Below are positions 25,979 through 34,132 of a stretch of DNA of 64,000 nucleotides, in pieces. Both the position numbers and the translations under genes were made by a program. Numbering within the stretch: the stretch's first letter is position 1; each line of letters opens with the position of its first letter. Under the pieces are notes generated by a model. That model was not told the DNA's origin. It searched no databases and was given only the letters and a program-made list of their open reading frames with translations. Origin of the DNA: an uncultured Spirochaetales bacterium. GTDB lineage: Bacteria; Spirochaetota; Spirochaetia; Sphaerochaetales; Sphaerochaetaceae. Where the stretch lies: the NCBI GenBank assembly GCA_949288415.1, contig CASEKE010000035.1:62001-126000 (forward strand). The letters are read 5' to 3'.

Positions 25979-26896
25979 CTATTTGTCCATTGTGACATCC
26001 TGGTTTGACGCCACGAGTTCGAGTGGGTTGTAGCCTTCTCCCAGGACGTGGACCGTCTCCTGGATTATCATGAACGCATGCGGATCCGCATCGTGCACTA
26101 TCCTCGTGAGCTTGGTCACCTGCTGGTTCGGGATGACGACCATCAGCATGGGCTTGTCCTCGAGGGAGTAGAGCCCTTTGCTGCTTATGAGCGTTCCGCT
26201 CCTGTTGAGTTCGTAGAGTATGTAGTCCCTGATTTCTTCCAGGTTGTTCGATACAATCAGGATCGTCTTTGCGTAGTTCGTTCCGAATGTCAGTATGATC
26301 TTGTCGACCATGACCTGCACTATGTATGCGACGACGACTGCATATAGAGCGCTCTCTATGCCGAAGATGAAAGCGGAGAACGTTATGATGCAGCCATCGA
26401 CGATCAGCAGGGAGACTCCCAGCGATAGATGGGTCGCCTTGGCGATTATCTGGGCGATGATGTCCGTACCGCCTGTGTTGGCGCCGCTTTTCATCACCAT
26501 TCCGATTCCTACACCGCAGAGTACGCCTCCGAAAAGGCAGCATAGCCACCGGGAGATGTCCTTGCTCATGTCCAGTATTCCTGCATCTCCGAGTGCGTGG
26601 CTCAGTATCGCACTGAAGATCGACAGCATGAGGGACCCAATCAGGCTCTTGATTCCGAATTCCTTTCCGAAGATCGCGACTCCGATCAGGAAAAGCGGGA
26701 TGTTCTGCAGCAACATCGTGATGGAGATGTCCCATCCGAAAGTATGGAAGAGGATAGTCGAGACACCAGAGACTCCTCCCGGAGCGATCTGAGCCGGGTT
26801 CGTGAACAGGATTATTCCTGCGGCGGTCAGAAAAGATCCGATTAGTATGTAGGCGTAGTCGAGTATCGTGTATCTGTTTATTCTGGGCATGGTCAT
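25979..26896 (-). CDS. YitT family membrane protein
   Basis: A 305-residue protein with five to six N-terminal hydrophobic segments (YitT/DUF161: GSFLTAAGIILFTNPAQIAPGG, seen here as FTNPAQIAPGGVSG) and a C-terminal cytoplasmic DUF2179 domain (KGLYSLEDKPMLMVVI; IVHDADPHAFMII). The family is widespread and its substrate is not established. The start overlaps the LOG gene by 4 bases (ATGA), so the two are coupled. GH127 follows in the same direction. Confidence 0.88.
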   Translation of the reverse strand: MTMPRINRYTILDYAYILIGSFLTAAGIILFTNPAQIAPGGVSGVSTILFHTFGWDISITMLLQNIPLFLIGVAIFGKEFGIKSLIGSLMLSIFSAILSHALGDAGILDMSKDISRWLCCLFGGVLCGVGIGMVMKSGANTGGTDIIAQIIAKATHLSLGVSLLIVDGCIITFSAFIFGIESALYAVVVAYIVQVMVDKIILTFGTNYAKTILIVSNNLEEIRDYILYELNRSGTLISSKGLYSLEDKPMLMVVIPNQQVTKLTRIVHDADPHAFMIIQETVHVLGEGYNPLELVASNQDVTMDK

Positions 26897-27471
26897 CTCA
26901 GTTTGTCGGGCAGGATTCTACGATCCTTTGCAAGCAAGGATATGGCATCTCTTGCAGTGTCTGCAACAAGCAGGCTTGCTCTCACTTCGGTCGAGATGAA
27001 TCCGGCTTCGGTGCATTCGTCAAGGAACTCCAGAAGCTTGTCGTAGAAGCCATTCATGTTGAAGAGAAGCACCGGCTTTTGGTGCAGGCCGAGCTGCTTC
27101 CACGTGTATGACTCGAAAAGTTCCTCGAGGGTCCCGATGCCTCCCGGCAGAGCGATGAACGCATCGGCCCTGTTGTACATGATGCTCTTTCTTTCGTGCA
27201 TCCCCGAGGCTATGATGAGTTCGCTCTCGTTGTCTTTGGTCCTGACCTCCGGGATATCCATCATTCTAGGCAGTACTCCGATGACATGTCCTGCATTCTC
27301 CCTGACGGTCGATGCAAGTACTCCCATAAGGCCTCGATTGCCTCCTCCATATACGAGTTTGATGCCTTCAGACGCTATGACTCTACCTAATTCGATGGTT
27401 TTGTCGACGAATGAACTATCGTGCGGAATGGTGGATCCGGAAAAAACACAGATTGAAGAAATGGTTCCCAT
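26893..27471 (-). CDS. LOG family protein (TIGR00730)
   Basis: A 192-residue protein of the LOG group, annotated as cytokinin riboside 5'-monophosphate phosphoribohydrolase or formerly lysine decarboxylase. The motif PGGIGTLEELFE with the preceding GGGNRGLMG is diagnostic. The family cleaves nucleoside 5'-monophosphates to base and ribose 5-phosphate; the bacterial physiological substrate is often uncertain. It heads the LOG-YitT-GH127 run and has a near-consensus promoter only eight bases before its ATG, with no Shine-Dalgarno. Confidence 0.9.
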   Translation of the reverse strand: MGTISSICVFSGSTIPHDSSFVDKTIELGRVIASEGIKLVYGGGNRGLMGVLASTVRENAGHVIGVLPRMMDIPEVRTKDNESELIIASGMHERKSIMYNRADAFIALPGGIGTLEELFESYTWKQLGLHQKPVLLFNMNGFYDKLLEFLDECTEAGFISTEVRASLLVADTARDAISLLAKDRRILPDKLR

Positions 27472-27479
27472 ATCACTGG

Positions 27480-27507
27480 ATTATACCAACGGTATTGAAG
27501 ATGTCAA
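27480..27507 (-). promoter_or_regulatory. Near-consensus promoter of the LOG gene (apparently leaderless)
   Basis: Minus strand: TTGACA (27502-27507), 16-bp spacer, TATAAT (27480-27485), then eight bases to the ATG at 27471. Both hexamers are perfect consensus, which makes this the anchor case for leaderless starts in the window. Confidence 0.85.
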
Positions 27508-27599
27508 AGCAGTAATTTTTTCTTGTGTTTGTAACGTCTTTTCTATAAAATCATTATATTGTAAAGTAAACCGAAAAATAAAAGGAGAGATTGTCCTTT

Positions 27600-28766
27600 A
27601 TGAAGAAAGTGATGTTGTTTCTAGCAGTAGTGATGATGGTTCTCGCTCCGGTCTTTGCGGCTCAGGAGATGAGTGTCACCTGGGAATGGCTTCTTGACGA
27701 TCCCGATGTCAATTTCTATCGTTACCAGCTTGGTTCCACAGAAGAGAACGGATGGACCGTGGTTGCCGGTGACGTATCAAGCTATACAGCCGATGGACTC
27801 GATCCATATTCCGATTATACCCTTTATCTGCAGAGGTCCTATGACGGTGTAAACTGGTCTGCAACTGCCGAATCGACAGCGGAGGCACTCCTCGTGGAAG
27901 AGACACCTGATATGGACATCACGCCTGTAGCGGCGGAGCCGGTCGTAGATGAGACTCCCGCTGTAGAAGAGCCGGCAGTCATCGAGGATGTAGAAGTCCT
28001 CGGAGCCGAGGAGCCCGCAGTCGTCGAAGATGTCGAAGTTCTCGGAGTCGAGGAACCGGCAGTCGTCGAGGAGGAGATCGAGGTTCTTGCTGTAGAGGAG
28101 CCTGCCGTAGTCGAGGAAGAGGTCGTCGAGGTCGAGGAACCTGCAGCTCTCGAGGCAGTGGTAGTCGCTCCTGTCGCACCGGTGGAAGAGAGCAAGGAGA
28201 GCAGGTTTGCGTTCTCTCTTCTTTTCAAGGGTGGTTTTGTCAATGCGCTTGATTTCGATGCAATCGACAATATCAGTTTCAGTCCTATTGCGATCGCCGA
28301 CATCGCATTCGACTTCTCGAACATCGTATCGTTCAACGACAACGTAGGTCTCGGCCTCAGGCTCGACCTTCTCAGTGGAACGGTATTGCCGAAATCCGGA
28401 TGGGGAAGCGTCCTCGACAAGGATGAGTTCTTCAGGCTTTCGAACTATGCCTACGCATATTCGCCTGCAGCATATTTCACGCTCGATGCAAGAGCCGGAA
28501 TCGCTAACTTCAACTTCGGTCTCGGTTTCACCGGTAGCTTCCTCTATGATGGCGCGTCAAGGGCGGAGAGCTTCGGATACAACGACAGCTTCACCTTGTT
28601 CGATACGTCGTTCGACTACAGACTGGCTCCAAGCGCACTGCTCGGCGTCAGGTTCTACATGGGAGACGTGTTCTCTCTTGGCGTAGAGGCGACATATTCG
28701 GCAACTGTCAACGACTGGTTGCATCATGACGTATCTGCCGGCGTGGTCATGGGCTTCACGTTCTGA
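27600..28766 (+). CDS. Exported barrel protein with N-terminal Ig/FN3-like domain and Glu/Val/Pro repeat linker
   Basis: 388 residues. A signal peptide (MKKVMLFLAVVMMVLAPVFA) precedes a domain of about 80 residues resembling an FN3 or Ig fold (VTWEWLLDDPDVNFYRYQLG, SYTADGLDPYSDYTLYLQRS). Residues about 100-195 are an acidic low-complexity linker made of imperfect repeats of EEPAVVEDVEVLG type. The C-terminal about 190 residues alternate as beta strands and end in VVMGFTF, as expected for an outer-membrane barrel. It may be an adhesin or surface protein with a periplasmic spacer. AAAGGAGAG precedes ATG 27600. The next gene starts within its stop codon. Confidence 0.7.
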   Translation: MKKVMLFLAVVMMVLAPVFAAQEMSVTWEWLLDDPDVNFYRYQLGSTEENGWTVVAGDVSSYTADGLDPYSDYTLYLQRSYDGVNWSATAESTAEALLVEETPDMDITPVAAEPVVDETPAVEEPAVIEDVEVLGAEEPAVVEDVEVLGVEEPAVVEEEIEVLAVEEPAVVEEEVVEVEEPAALEAVVVAPVAPVEESKESRFAFSLLFKGGFVNALDFDAIDNISFSPIAIADIAFDFSNIVSFNDNVGLGLRLDLLSGTVLPKSGWGSVLDKDEFFRLSNYAYAYSPAAYFTLDARAGIANFNFGLGFTGSFLYDGASRAESFGYNDSFTLFDTSFDYRLAPSALLGVRFYMGDVFSLGVEATYSATVNDWLHHDVSAGVVMGFTF

Positions 28767-29884
28767 TGTCCGACAATCTGTTCGATTACCTGAAATGGAG
28801 GGGAGACCTGGACATGTCCAGGCTCCCTTTTTCTGTCGAGGACCAGCTGATTCTTTCCACGTTGGTATACGTCAATTTCCATCCATACATAGACGACGAT
28901 TCGTCGACGATAGGAAAAGCTGTAGCCCGCATTCTTGAGCATGGCTATGACGAGAAGAATTACAGAGTACAGAACGATCACCGTCTTCTTGAGATGATAG
29001 ACCATTCCCCTCGCTTTGCCGATCTGGTCGTATCCGATTCCGTCGAACACTTCGACGAGAAGATATCCTGTCAGTTCTATGCGTTCACGGTCCATCTTCC
29101 CGGCGATCGAATAGCGATCTGCTATCGCGGTACGGACCTTACGCTCGCAGGCTGGAAGGAGGACTTCGACATGGCTTTCGAAAACGTCGTTCCCAGCCAG
29201 GCCGATGCGCTCGAATATCTTACCTGCGTTGCTGGAAAGTACAAAAAGGATTCCTTGATCCTGACGGGACACAGCAAGGGAGGAAATCTTGCCGTATTTG
29301 CGGCAGCAAACGCTCCTGAATACGTGAAATCCAGGATAACGGCCGTATACAACAACGACGGCCCCGGGTTCAACGAGGATTCTCCCACGAAGAACAAGCT
29401 CCCATCCATCAGGGACAAGGTCGTCACCATCGTCCCGTCCAGTTCCATAATAGGCATGCTGATGGAGCATACTCTCGAATATCTGGTAGTGGAATCATCG
29501 TCGTTTTCCATCTTCCAGCATGACCCTTATTCGTGGGTATTCGATGGTCCTCATTTCAAGTATGCGGACGAACGGAGCAAGGAGAGTCTTCTGATGGACA
29601 GAATTTCCACGAGCTGGCTCAAAACGATGAGCCGCGAGGAACGGGAACATTTCGTGGATGTCGTGTTCATGGTGCTCGGGGCTGGCGGAGTTTCCGACTT
29701 CCGGAGCTATTCGAAGCAGTTGCTGCAACGGCAGGGCGACATCATAAAAGCCTACAGGAGTCTTTCCTCGAACGAACGTGCCCTGCTTCGCAAGATCGCA
29801 AGGAATTTCGCAAGGGTTGCAGGAAGGACCATTCTGGGAATGGACCAGGACGGGATGAAGGAAACGCCGCAGCTTGAAGGATGA
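28766..29884 (+). CDS. DUF2974 (Mbeg1-like) alpha/beta-hydrolase-fold protein
   Basis: 372 residues with a lipase-type core. The nucleophile elbow is LTGHSKGGNLAVFAA (G-H-S-K-G), preceded by AICYRGTDLTLAGWKEDF, the Mbeg1/DUF2974 signature. A later His/Asp region (QHDPYSWVFDGPHF) may complete the triad. The family's substrate is not known to me; a cytosolic lipase or esterase activity is likely. No signal peptide is seen. The ATG overlaps the previous stop by one base, so it is translated with the barrel protein gene. Confidence 0.8.
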   Translation: MSDNLFDYLKWRGDLDMSRLPFSVEDQLILSTLVYVNFHPYIDDDSSTIGKAVARILEHGYDEKNYRVQNDHRLLEMIDHSPRFADLVVSDSVEHFDEKISCQFYAFTVHLPGDRIAICYRGTDLTLAGWKEDFDMAFENVVPSQADALEYLTCVAGKYKKDSLILTGHSKGGNLAVFAAANAPEYVKSRITAVYNNDGPGFNEDSPTKNKLPSIRDKVVTIVPSSSIIGMLMEHTLEYLVVESSSFSIFQHDPYSWVFDGPHFKYADERSKESLLMDRISTSWLKTMSREEREHFVDVVFMVLGAGGVSDFRSYSKQLLQRQGDIIKAYRSLSSNERALLRKIARNFARVAGRTILGMDQDGMKETPQLEG

Positions 29885-29909
29885 CTTGTTGCGCAAAATG
29901 TGTTATTTT
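29881..29909 (+). promoter_or_regulatory. Possible promoter of the MazG-like gene
   Basis: ATGACT (29881-29886), 17-bp spacer, TATTTT (29904-29909), then seven bases to the ATG at 29917. Both hexamers are poor matches, so the call rests mainly on the recurrent spacing and the absence of a Shine-Dalgarno. Confidence 0.3.
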
Positions 29910-29916
29910 TCTTCAT

Positions 29917-30279
29917 ATGAGGAAAGAGACTCTCGACCATATCCTTGCATTCAGGGACGAAAGGGACTGGAAACAGTATCATAATCCGAAGGATCTTGCA
30001 CTCTCCATTTCGCTCGAGGCATCCGAGTTGCTGGAGCTTTACCAGTGGCGCAACGGAGATGAGGTGTACGAGGCATCGAGGGAGCGTGTCGCCGAGGAAC
30101 TTGCCGATGTTCTCATATATGCTCTCGAGATGGCCGATATATATGGCTTCGACCTGGATGACATCATCGAGGACAAGCTGAGGAAGAACGGAGAGAGATA
30201 TCCTGTTGCGCTCGCCCGGGGCAGCAGGAAGAAATATGACGAGCTGAAGAAGGATGCTCGTTCAAAGGGAGGTATATGA
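29917..30279 (+). CDS. MazG-like nucleotide pyrophosphohydrolase
   Basis: 120 residues of the all-alpha NTP pyrophosphohydrolase group (MazG/RS21-C6 type). The metal-binding pattern EASELLELYQW followed by EELADVLIYALEMAD supplies the paired E-x-x-E and E-x-x-D motifs. Such enzymes hydrolyse (d)NTPs to monophosphates, often noncanonical ones such as modified dCTP. The ATG at 29917 lacks a Shine-Dalgarno. Its stop overlaps the Fic gene start by 4 bases (ATGA), an uncommon pairing. Confidence 0.88.
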   Translation: MRKETLDHILAFRDERDWKQYHNPKDLALSISLEASELLELYQWRNGDEVYEASRERVAEELADVLIYALEMADIYGFDLDDIIEDKLRKNGERYPVALARGSRKKYDELKKDARSKGGI

Positions 30280-31049
30280 AAAACGCCCAGAGAGAGGCCG
30301 TAGTCGATTATCTTAAGTTCTGCTATGAATTCGAAGGCATCGAGTTCCCGGAGATGGCCGAGTCTGTCTTCGAGGAGATCCTATCCGGAGATCTCGATCC
30401 GAACGATGCCGTCGAACGGTTCATCTCCGACAACGGACTTACCGACAGGTACGATGCCTCCTACGACGAGCTTGGCAGATATCCGGATTCCCGCTGCTTC
30501 GTAAACTATTTCAACATACGTGACAGGAAGGACCTGAAGAAGATCGACATGTTCATATCTTCCGTCAGGACCTGCGACCTGCTCATGTCTCCGCTCGACA
30601 TGGGACTGACGTTTTCCTATCTCCAGGCGATACACCATAAGCTCTTTTCCGACATCTATCCTTCCGCCGGGATGATCAGATGCACTTCCGCAAGCAGGCG
30701 TACTGAGTTCTGCCGACCGGAGTACATAGAAAAACAGGCCGACGAAATATTCGAGAAGCTCAGAAACGTGAAGTATCTGAAGGAGACGGAGGATACGGAC
30801 GACTTCATAAACGAACTTGCCTACTTCATGGGCGAGATGGAGGCTCTACATCCTTTCAACGACGGGAACGGCCGTACGGCCAGGTTCTTCTTCAATACGC
30901 TGGCATGGAACGCAGGCTATGACATAATCTTCCATGCGGTGGATCCGGACAGGTTCCTTGAAGCGAGCATCGCAGCGATCGACGGTGATTGCCAGCCGCT
31001 TGTCGATGTCCTGGAGGAGATAGTGATTCCCATAGGGTCCGACGACTGA
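30276..31049 (+). CDS. Fic family protein (probable AMPylase)
   Basis: 257 residues. The complete Fic motif HPFNDGNGRTAR starts at His192, so all catalytic residues for nucleotidyl transfer (usually AMP from ATP onto a protein hydroxyl) are present. A clear (S/T)xxxE(G/N) inhibitory helix is not seen. The N-terminal about 70 residues are an acidic helical segment. GGGAGGT precedes the ATG, which lies inside the end of the MazG-like gene, so the two are coupled. A terminator follows. The target is unknown. Confidence 0.9.
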   Translation: MKNAQREAVVDYLKFCYEFEGIEFPEMAESVFEEILSGDLDPNDAVERFISDNGLTDRYDASYDELGRYPDSRCFVNYFNIRDRKDLKKIDMFISSVRTCDLLMSPLDMGLTFSYLQAIHHKLFSDIYPSAGMIRCTSASRRTEFCRPEYIEKQADEIFEKLRNVKYLKETEDTDDFINELAYFMGEMEALHPFNDGNGRTARFFFNTLAWNAGYDIIFHAVDPDRFLEASIAAIDGDCQPLVDVLEEIVIPIGSDD

Positions 31050-31058
31050 TGCTTTTTC

Positions 31059-31087
31059 CGCTTTCCTCCGGGAAAGCGTTTTTTTTT
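31059..31087 (+). terminator. Rho-independent terminator after fic
   Basis: CGCTTTCC and GGAAAGCG form a stem with a 4-base loop, followed by nine T residues. Confidence 0.85.
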
Positions 31088-31108
31088 CATCCTTTATCGT
31101 TTTTATGC

Positions 31109-31114
31109 TATCAT
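31109..31114 (+). promoter_or_regulatory. -10-like box directly before the YhhN gene
   Basis: TATCAT ends six bases before the ATG at 31121; no Shine-Dalgarno is present and no good -35 box is seen. Confidence 0.4.
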
Positions 31115-31120
31115 GAAGCA

Positions 31121-31780
31121 ATGCAGTATGTCCTTCTGACGCTATCGGCGATCGTATCTGTCGTACATTGCCTCGCCCTTGGGCGTGGCGCTTCCAAGAG
31201 ACAGCGGACGGCCACGGCGACAAAGCCGTTTCTTGTACCTCTCCTGCTTCTTACATTCCTGTCGTTTGCCGGCCATATGGGAATCGATGCCGGCAGCTTC
31301 CGGCTCGTCGTTGCCGCAGCAGTTCTCTATACCATGGGGGATGTGTTGCTGGAATTCCACAGGAAGATCGCATTCTATCTCGGAATGCTGTCCTTCTTTT
31401 CGGGCCACATATGCTACACTGCATATTTCTGTTCGTTCGGGCTCGACTGGCTCGAGGTTGCCCTTTTCGGGGTGGTATGGGTGGTCGGATTCGGCTATGC
31501 TCTTTCAAGGATAATAGACTTCAAGGACTGCGCATGGCCTGCATACATGGCGTATGCCCTGATGATAGCTGCGATGGGAATCGCCGCAGGTGGTGCGGAT
31601 TTCCAGGGACATTGGATTGCTCAGACCCTGGTCTTCTTCGGCACGGTCGCGTTTGCCTATTCCGATTCGCTGATAATGGTCGGCATGCGATGGGGCCAGG
31701 ATGAGGACCGCATGATAATGATCACGTACATCGCTGCCAACTTTCTGATTCTTTCCGGGATTCTCGTCCTAAAAGCCTAG
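31121..31780 (+). CDS. Lysoplasmalogenase (YhhN family) membrane protein
   Basis: 219 residues with about seven to eight hydrophobic segments. The family sequence is recognised in LVVAAAVLYTMGDVLLEF (GD motif), FFSGHICYTAYF and FFGTVAFAYSDSLIM, which supply the conserved Asp/His residues of the CREST-like lysoplasmalogenase fold. Members hydrolyse the vinyl-ether bond of lysoplasmalogen; plasmalogens occur in anaerobic bacteria, which fits. The start was set at 31121 because an upstream reading-frame extension would run through the fic terminator. Its last 12 bases overlap the convergent ccdA-like gene. Confidence 0.85.
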   Translation: MQYVLLTLSAIVSVVHCLALGRGASKRQRTATATKPFLVPLLLLTFLSFAGHMGIDAGSFRLVVAAAVLYTMGDVLLEFHRKIAFYLGMLSFFSGHICYTAYFCSFGLDWLEVALFGVVWVVGFGYALSRIIDFKDCAWPAYMAYALMIAAMGIAAGGADFQGHWIAQTLVFFGTVAFAYSDSLIMVGMRWGQDEDRMIMITYIAANFLILSGILVLKA

Positions 31781-32446
31781 ATAGAACATATAGAGTCCGA
31801 GAGCCAGGATAAGGACTCCGAGGATTGCTTTCGCAACCTGTCCCGTCCTGCTTTTCCTGATTTTGTTCACAAATCCTACGGACGTTCCGGCAGCTACTGT
31901 CAGAATGCCGTTTCCGATGGAGTAGAGGAAGAAAAGCAGGATTCCGTACACCAGGTTGTTGCCGAGGGCGACGACGGTTATGAGCGCCACCAGCATCGGC
32001 GTTGCGCACGGTGAGGAGAACAGACCTCCCAGGATGCCTGACAGCAGTGCTCCTATGTATCCTCGTTTCCTGTTTCTGCTTACGAGGTATGTTGATGGGA
32101 TCAGGTTTATCACATCCCATGTCTGCAGCGCCATAAGGACCATCAGGATACCGAGCACGATGTACCACCATGTACCCGCCTGGCTTATCATTCGTCCGGC
32201 AAGGCTTGCGGCGACTCCGATCGCCGTGAAAGTGACGGCCATGCCGAGAGCGAAGACCAGAGAGTATCTGAAAGCCTTTTTACCGTCCTCGGTAGTGTTG
32301 CCGACATAGCCGATCACGAGAGGAATAGTGGAGAGGGAACAGGGCGTTATCGATGTTAGAGCCCCTCCGACGAATGCGAACAGCGGAGCCAGTAGCGGCT
32401 GGTTCCTTACGAGCTCTGAAAGTCCTGCCAGTGCTCCGTCGATCAT
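31769..32446 (-). CDS. CcdA-type thiol electron transporter
   Basis: A 225-residue membrane protein with six hydrophobic segments in two pseudo-repeats. The paired redox cysteines lie in SITPCSLSTIP and FSSPCATPML, both followed by Pro-type kinks typical of the CcdA/DsbD core. It carries electrons from cytoplasmic thioredoxin across the membrane. The partner thioredoxin-like protein is encoded immediately upstream with a 4-base overlap, so it probably delivers reductant to periplasmic thiols or resists oxidants. Confidence 0.9.
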   Translation of the reverse strand: MIDGALAGLSELVRNQPLLAPLFAFVGGALTSITPCSLSTIPLVIGYVGNTTEDGKKAFRYSLVFALGMAVTFTAIGVAASLAGRMISQAGTWWYIVLGILMVLMALQTWDVINLIPSTYLVSRNRKRGYIGALLSGILGGLFSSPCATPMLVALITVVALGNNLVYGILLFFLYSIGNGILTVAAGTSVGFVNKIRKSRTGQVAKAILGVLILALGLYMFYLGF

Positions 32447-33093
32447 ATTTCAGCCCCCATGTCGCGGAAGATTGCATAAAGATCTTCCTTTCCTATGATG
32501 CCGATGTGGCAGGTGAGTGCCAGTTCGCCCGTGTCCCTGTAGGCGTACTGCGTGAAGAATATCTTCTCCCTGATTTCGTCGCTGGGGTTATATGGTGTCC
32601 CGTCTGCGTTGAAGAAGTACTGCGTCGGCACTGCCGAGACCGGAAGTCCTCCAGTCAGACTTGCGTCCTTCCACACATCGGCATACTGCACCAGGACCTT
32701 GCCGTACGTTTCTTCGTAGAACGCAGTGAGGTCGGGTTTCATCATCTGGCATGGACCGCAGGAGGCAGAGCCGAAATCGAGAAGTACAGGAAGTCCCTGC
32801 GAGAATATGAAGTCGTAGTCGAACACTGTGAATTCCAGTGGTATTCTGTCATCTGCGATATCTTGTTGCTCGGATTCCGATTCAAAAACAGCTATGTCCG
32901 GTTCTGTCACGGCCATCGTCTCGTCGAAATTCTGGTTTGCTGTCACCATTGCGACATCCTGTTGCGATACGCTCTGGGCACTTGAGCCGGCAGGTGACAT
33001 TGAAATGTCGGCTCCTCTGTTCTTCAGAAGGTATACTCCGGCTACCATGAGTATGACCAGAAGTACGATGACTATTTTTGTCAGATTTTTCAT
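32443..33093 (-). CDS. Membrane-anchored thioredoxin-like protein
   Basis: 216 residues. The N-terminus is an uncleaved signal-anchor (IVIVLLVILMVAGVYLL), followed by a disordered acidic region of about 60 residues and a thioredoxin fold. The active site is CGPCQMMKP and the cis-Pro loop is LPVSAVPTQYFF. This makes a periplasmic thioredoxin receiving electrons from the CcdA-type protein encoded next (4-base overlap). TACCAT ends six bases before the ATG and there is no Shine-Dalgarno. Confidence 0.9.
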   Translation of the reverse strand: MKNLTKIVIVLLVILMVAGVYLLKNRGADISMSPAGSSAQSVSQQDVAMVTANQNFDETMAVTEPDIAVFESESEQQDIADDRIPLEFTVFDYDFIFSQGLPVLLDFGSASCGPCQMMKPDLTAFYEETYGKVLVQYADVWKDASLTGGLPVSAVPTQYFFNADGTPYNPSDEIREKIFFTQYAYRDTGELALTCHIGIIGKEDLYAIFRDMGAEI

Positions 33094-33099
33094 ATTTTG

Positions 33100-33105
33100 A
33101 TGGTA
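33100..33105 (-). promoter_or_regulatory. -10-like box directly before the thioredoxin gene
   Basis: Minus-strand TACCAT ends six bases before the ATG at 33093. This is a weak match and no clear -35 box is seen. Confidence 0.3.
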
Positions 33106-33246
33106 TCACAATCGATCCGTTTAGTCTGTCACATTGTCACATACCACCTGCTGTCGGTATTCATGTATGTCCGGGATGTGCCATATTGAAAAAACGAGTC
33201 TTTTCCTCTATCCTTGTTGCGATATTCGGCTTCGGGGAGCTTTCCT

Positions 33247-33522
33247 ATGGGACTTTTGATTGCCATGGCGGTCGGACTGACCGTTTCCCGCCTTCTTTTC
33301 AAGGAGAGGGCGAAGAGAATCGTCGACGCATTGCAGACCGTCGTCACACTCATTCTGATATTCTCCATGGGCTATGGCCTGGGCAGCAGAGACGATCTTC
33401 TTTCCCAGATCGGCAACATAGGACTTCTCAGCTTGGTCTACTGTCTCGTTCCGTCGATTTTCTCGATAGCTGCGGTCTATCTGCTATCCAGAATCTTCCC
33501 TTCGGGAAAGAAGGGCAGGTGA
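33247..33522 (+). CDS. LysO-family transporter, N-terminal part (split subunit)
   Basis: 91 residues with two to three membrane segments (MGLLIAMAVGLTVSRLLF, TLILIFSMGYGLGSRDDLL, then SLVYCLVPSIFSIAAVYLL). It corresponds to the first part of LysO/YbjE (DUF340), the lysine exporter of about 300 residues in Escherichia coli. A GGGGAG sequence supports ATG 33247. The second part is a separate gene three bases downstream with its own ATG, so the transporter is probably made of two polypeptides; such split versions occur in other bacteria. Confidence 0.75.
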   Translation: MGLLIAMAVGLTVSRLLFKERAKRIVDALQTVVTLILIFSMGYGLGSRDDLLSQIGNIGLLSLVYCLVPSIFSIAAVYLLSRIFPSGKKGR

Positions 33523-33525
33523 CAC

Positions 33526-34125
33526 ATGGTCGTCTATGCAGTAGTGGCACTTTTTTCAGGAACCGCGTTGGCGCTTGCCGGATTCTCGCCGTCATGGCTG
33601 GTCGCTCTCACAGACAGTGTCGACCTCTGGCTCTATGCGCTTCTTTTTCTTGTCGGTGCTTCGCTGGGCTTCCGCAGAGGTCTTCTCGGTCGTCTGAAGG
33701 CGGGCAGGGTGAATCTGGTGATCGTTCCACTTGGGACCGTGGTCGCCAGTGTGCTCGGAGGCCTCTTCTGTTCTCTTTTCACAGACATTCCTTCCAATGT
33801 AGGTGCCGCAATGGCCTCCGGCCTCGGGTGGTACAGCCTTTCTGGCGTCACTATGACAGCTCTAGTCGGAAACGAGATAGGTTCCATAACCTTTCTTTCG
33901 AACCTTTTCCGGGAGATGTTCAGCTTCTTTTCCATTCCGTTGATCAGCCATAGGTTGAACCATGTGACTGCCATCGCTCCTGCCGGTGCCACGAGCGAGG
34001 ACACGACGCTTTCGATGCTGATAAAGTACACCGATGAGGAGACAGTCATGGTCGCGGTATTCAACGGAATCGTCTGCTCGGCAGTCGTCCCGTTCCTGAT
34101 ACCGTTCTGTCTTGCCTATCTCTGA
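33526..34125 (+). CDS. LysO-family transporter, C-terminal part (DUF340)
   Basis: 199 residues with about six membrane segments. The DUF340 signature is evident in LRFLVGASLGFRRG-type sequence (LLFLVGASLGFRRG), MASGLGWYSLSGV and GNEIGSITFLSNLFREM, which in LysO are the conserved loops for L-lysine/thialysine export. It is co-transcribed with the short N-terminal partner. Amino acid export would fit the peptide- and isoaspartyl-degrading genes nearby, but that link is inference. Confidence 0.8.
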   Translation: MVVYAVVALFSGTALALAGFSPSWLVALTDSVDLWLYALLFLVGASLGFRRGLLGRLKAGRVNLVIVPLGTVVASVLGGLFCSLFTDIPSNVGAAMASGLGWYSLSGVTMTALVGNEIGSITFLSNLFREMFSFFSIPLISHRLNHVTAIAPAGATSEDTTLSMLIKYTDEETVMVAVFNGIVCSAVVPFLIPFCLAYL

Positions 34126-34132
34126 TTCTGTG

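Noticed and set aside
27960..28160. Tandem DNA repeats suggestive of a repeat array
   Set aside because: They are in-frame codon repeats encoding the acidic linker of the barrel protein and are imperfect at DNA level, so not an independent repeat element or CRISPR.
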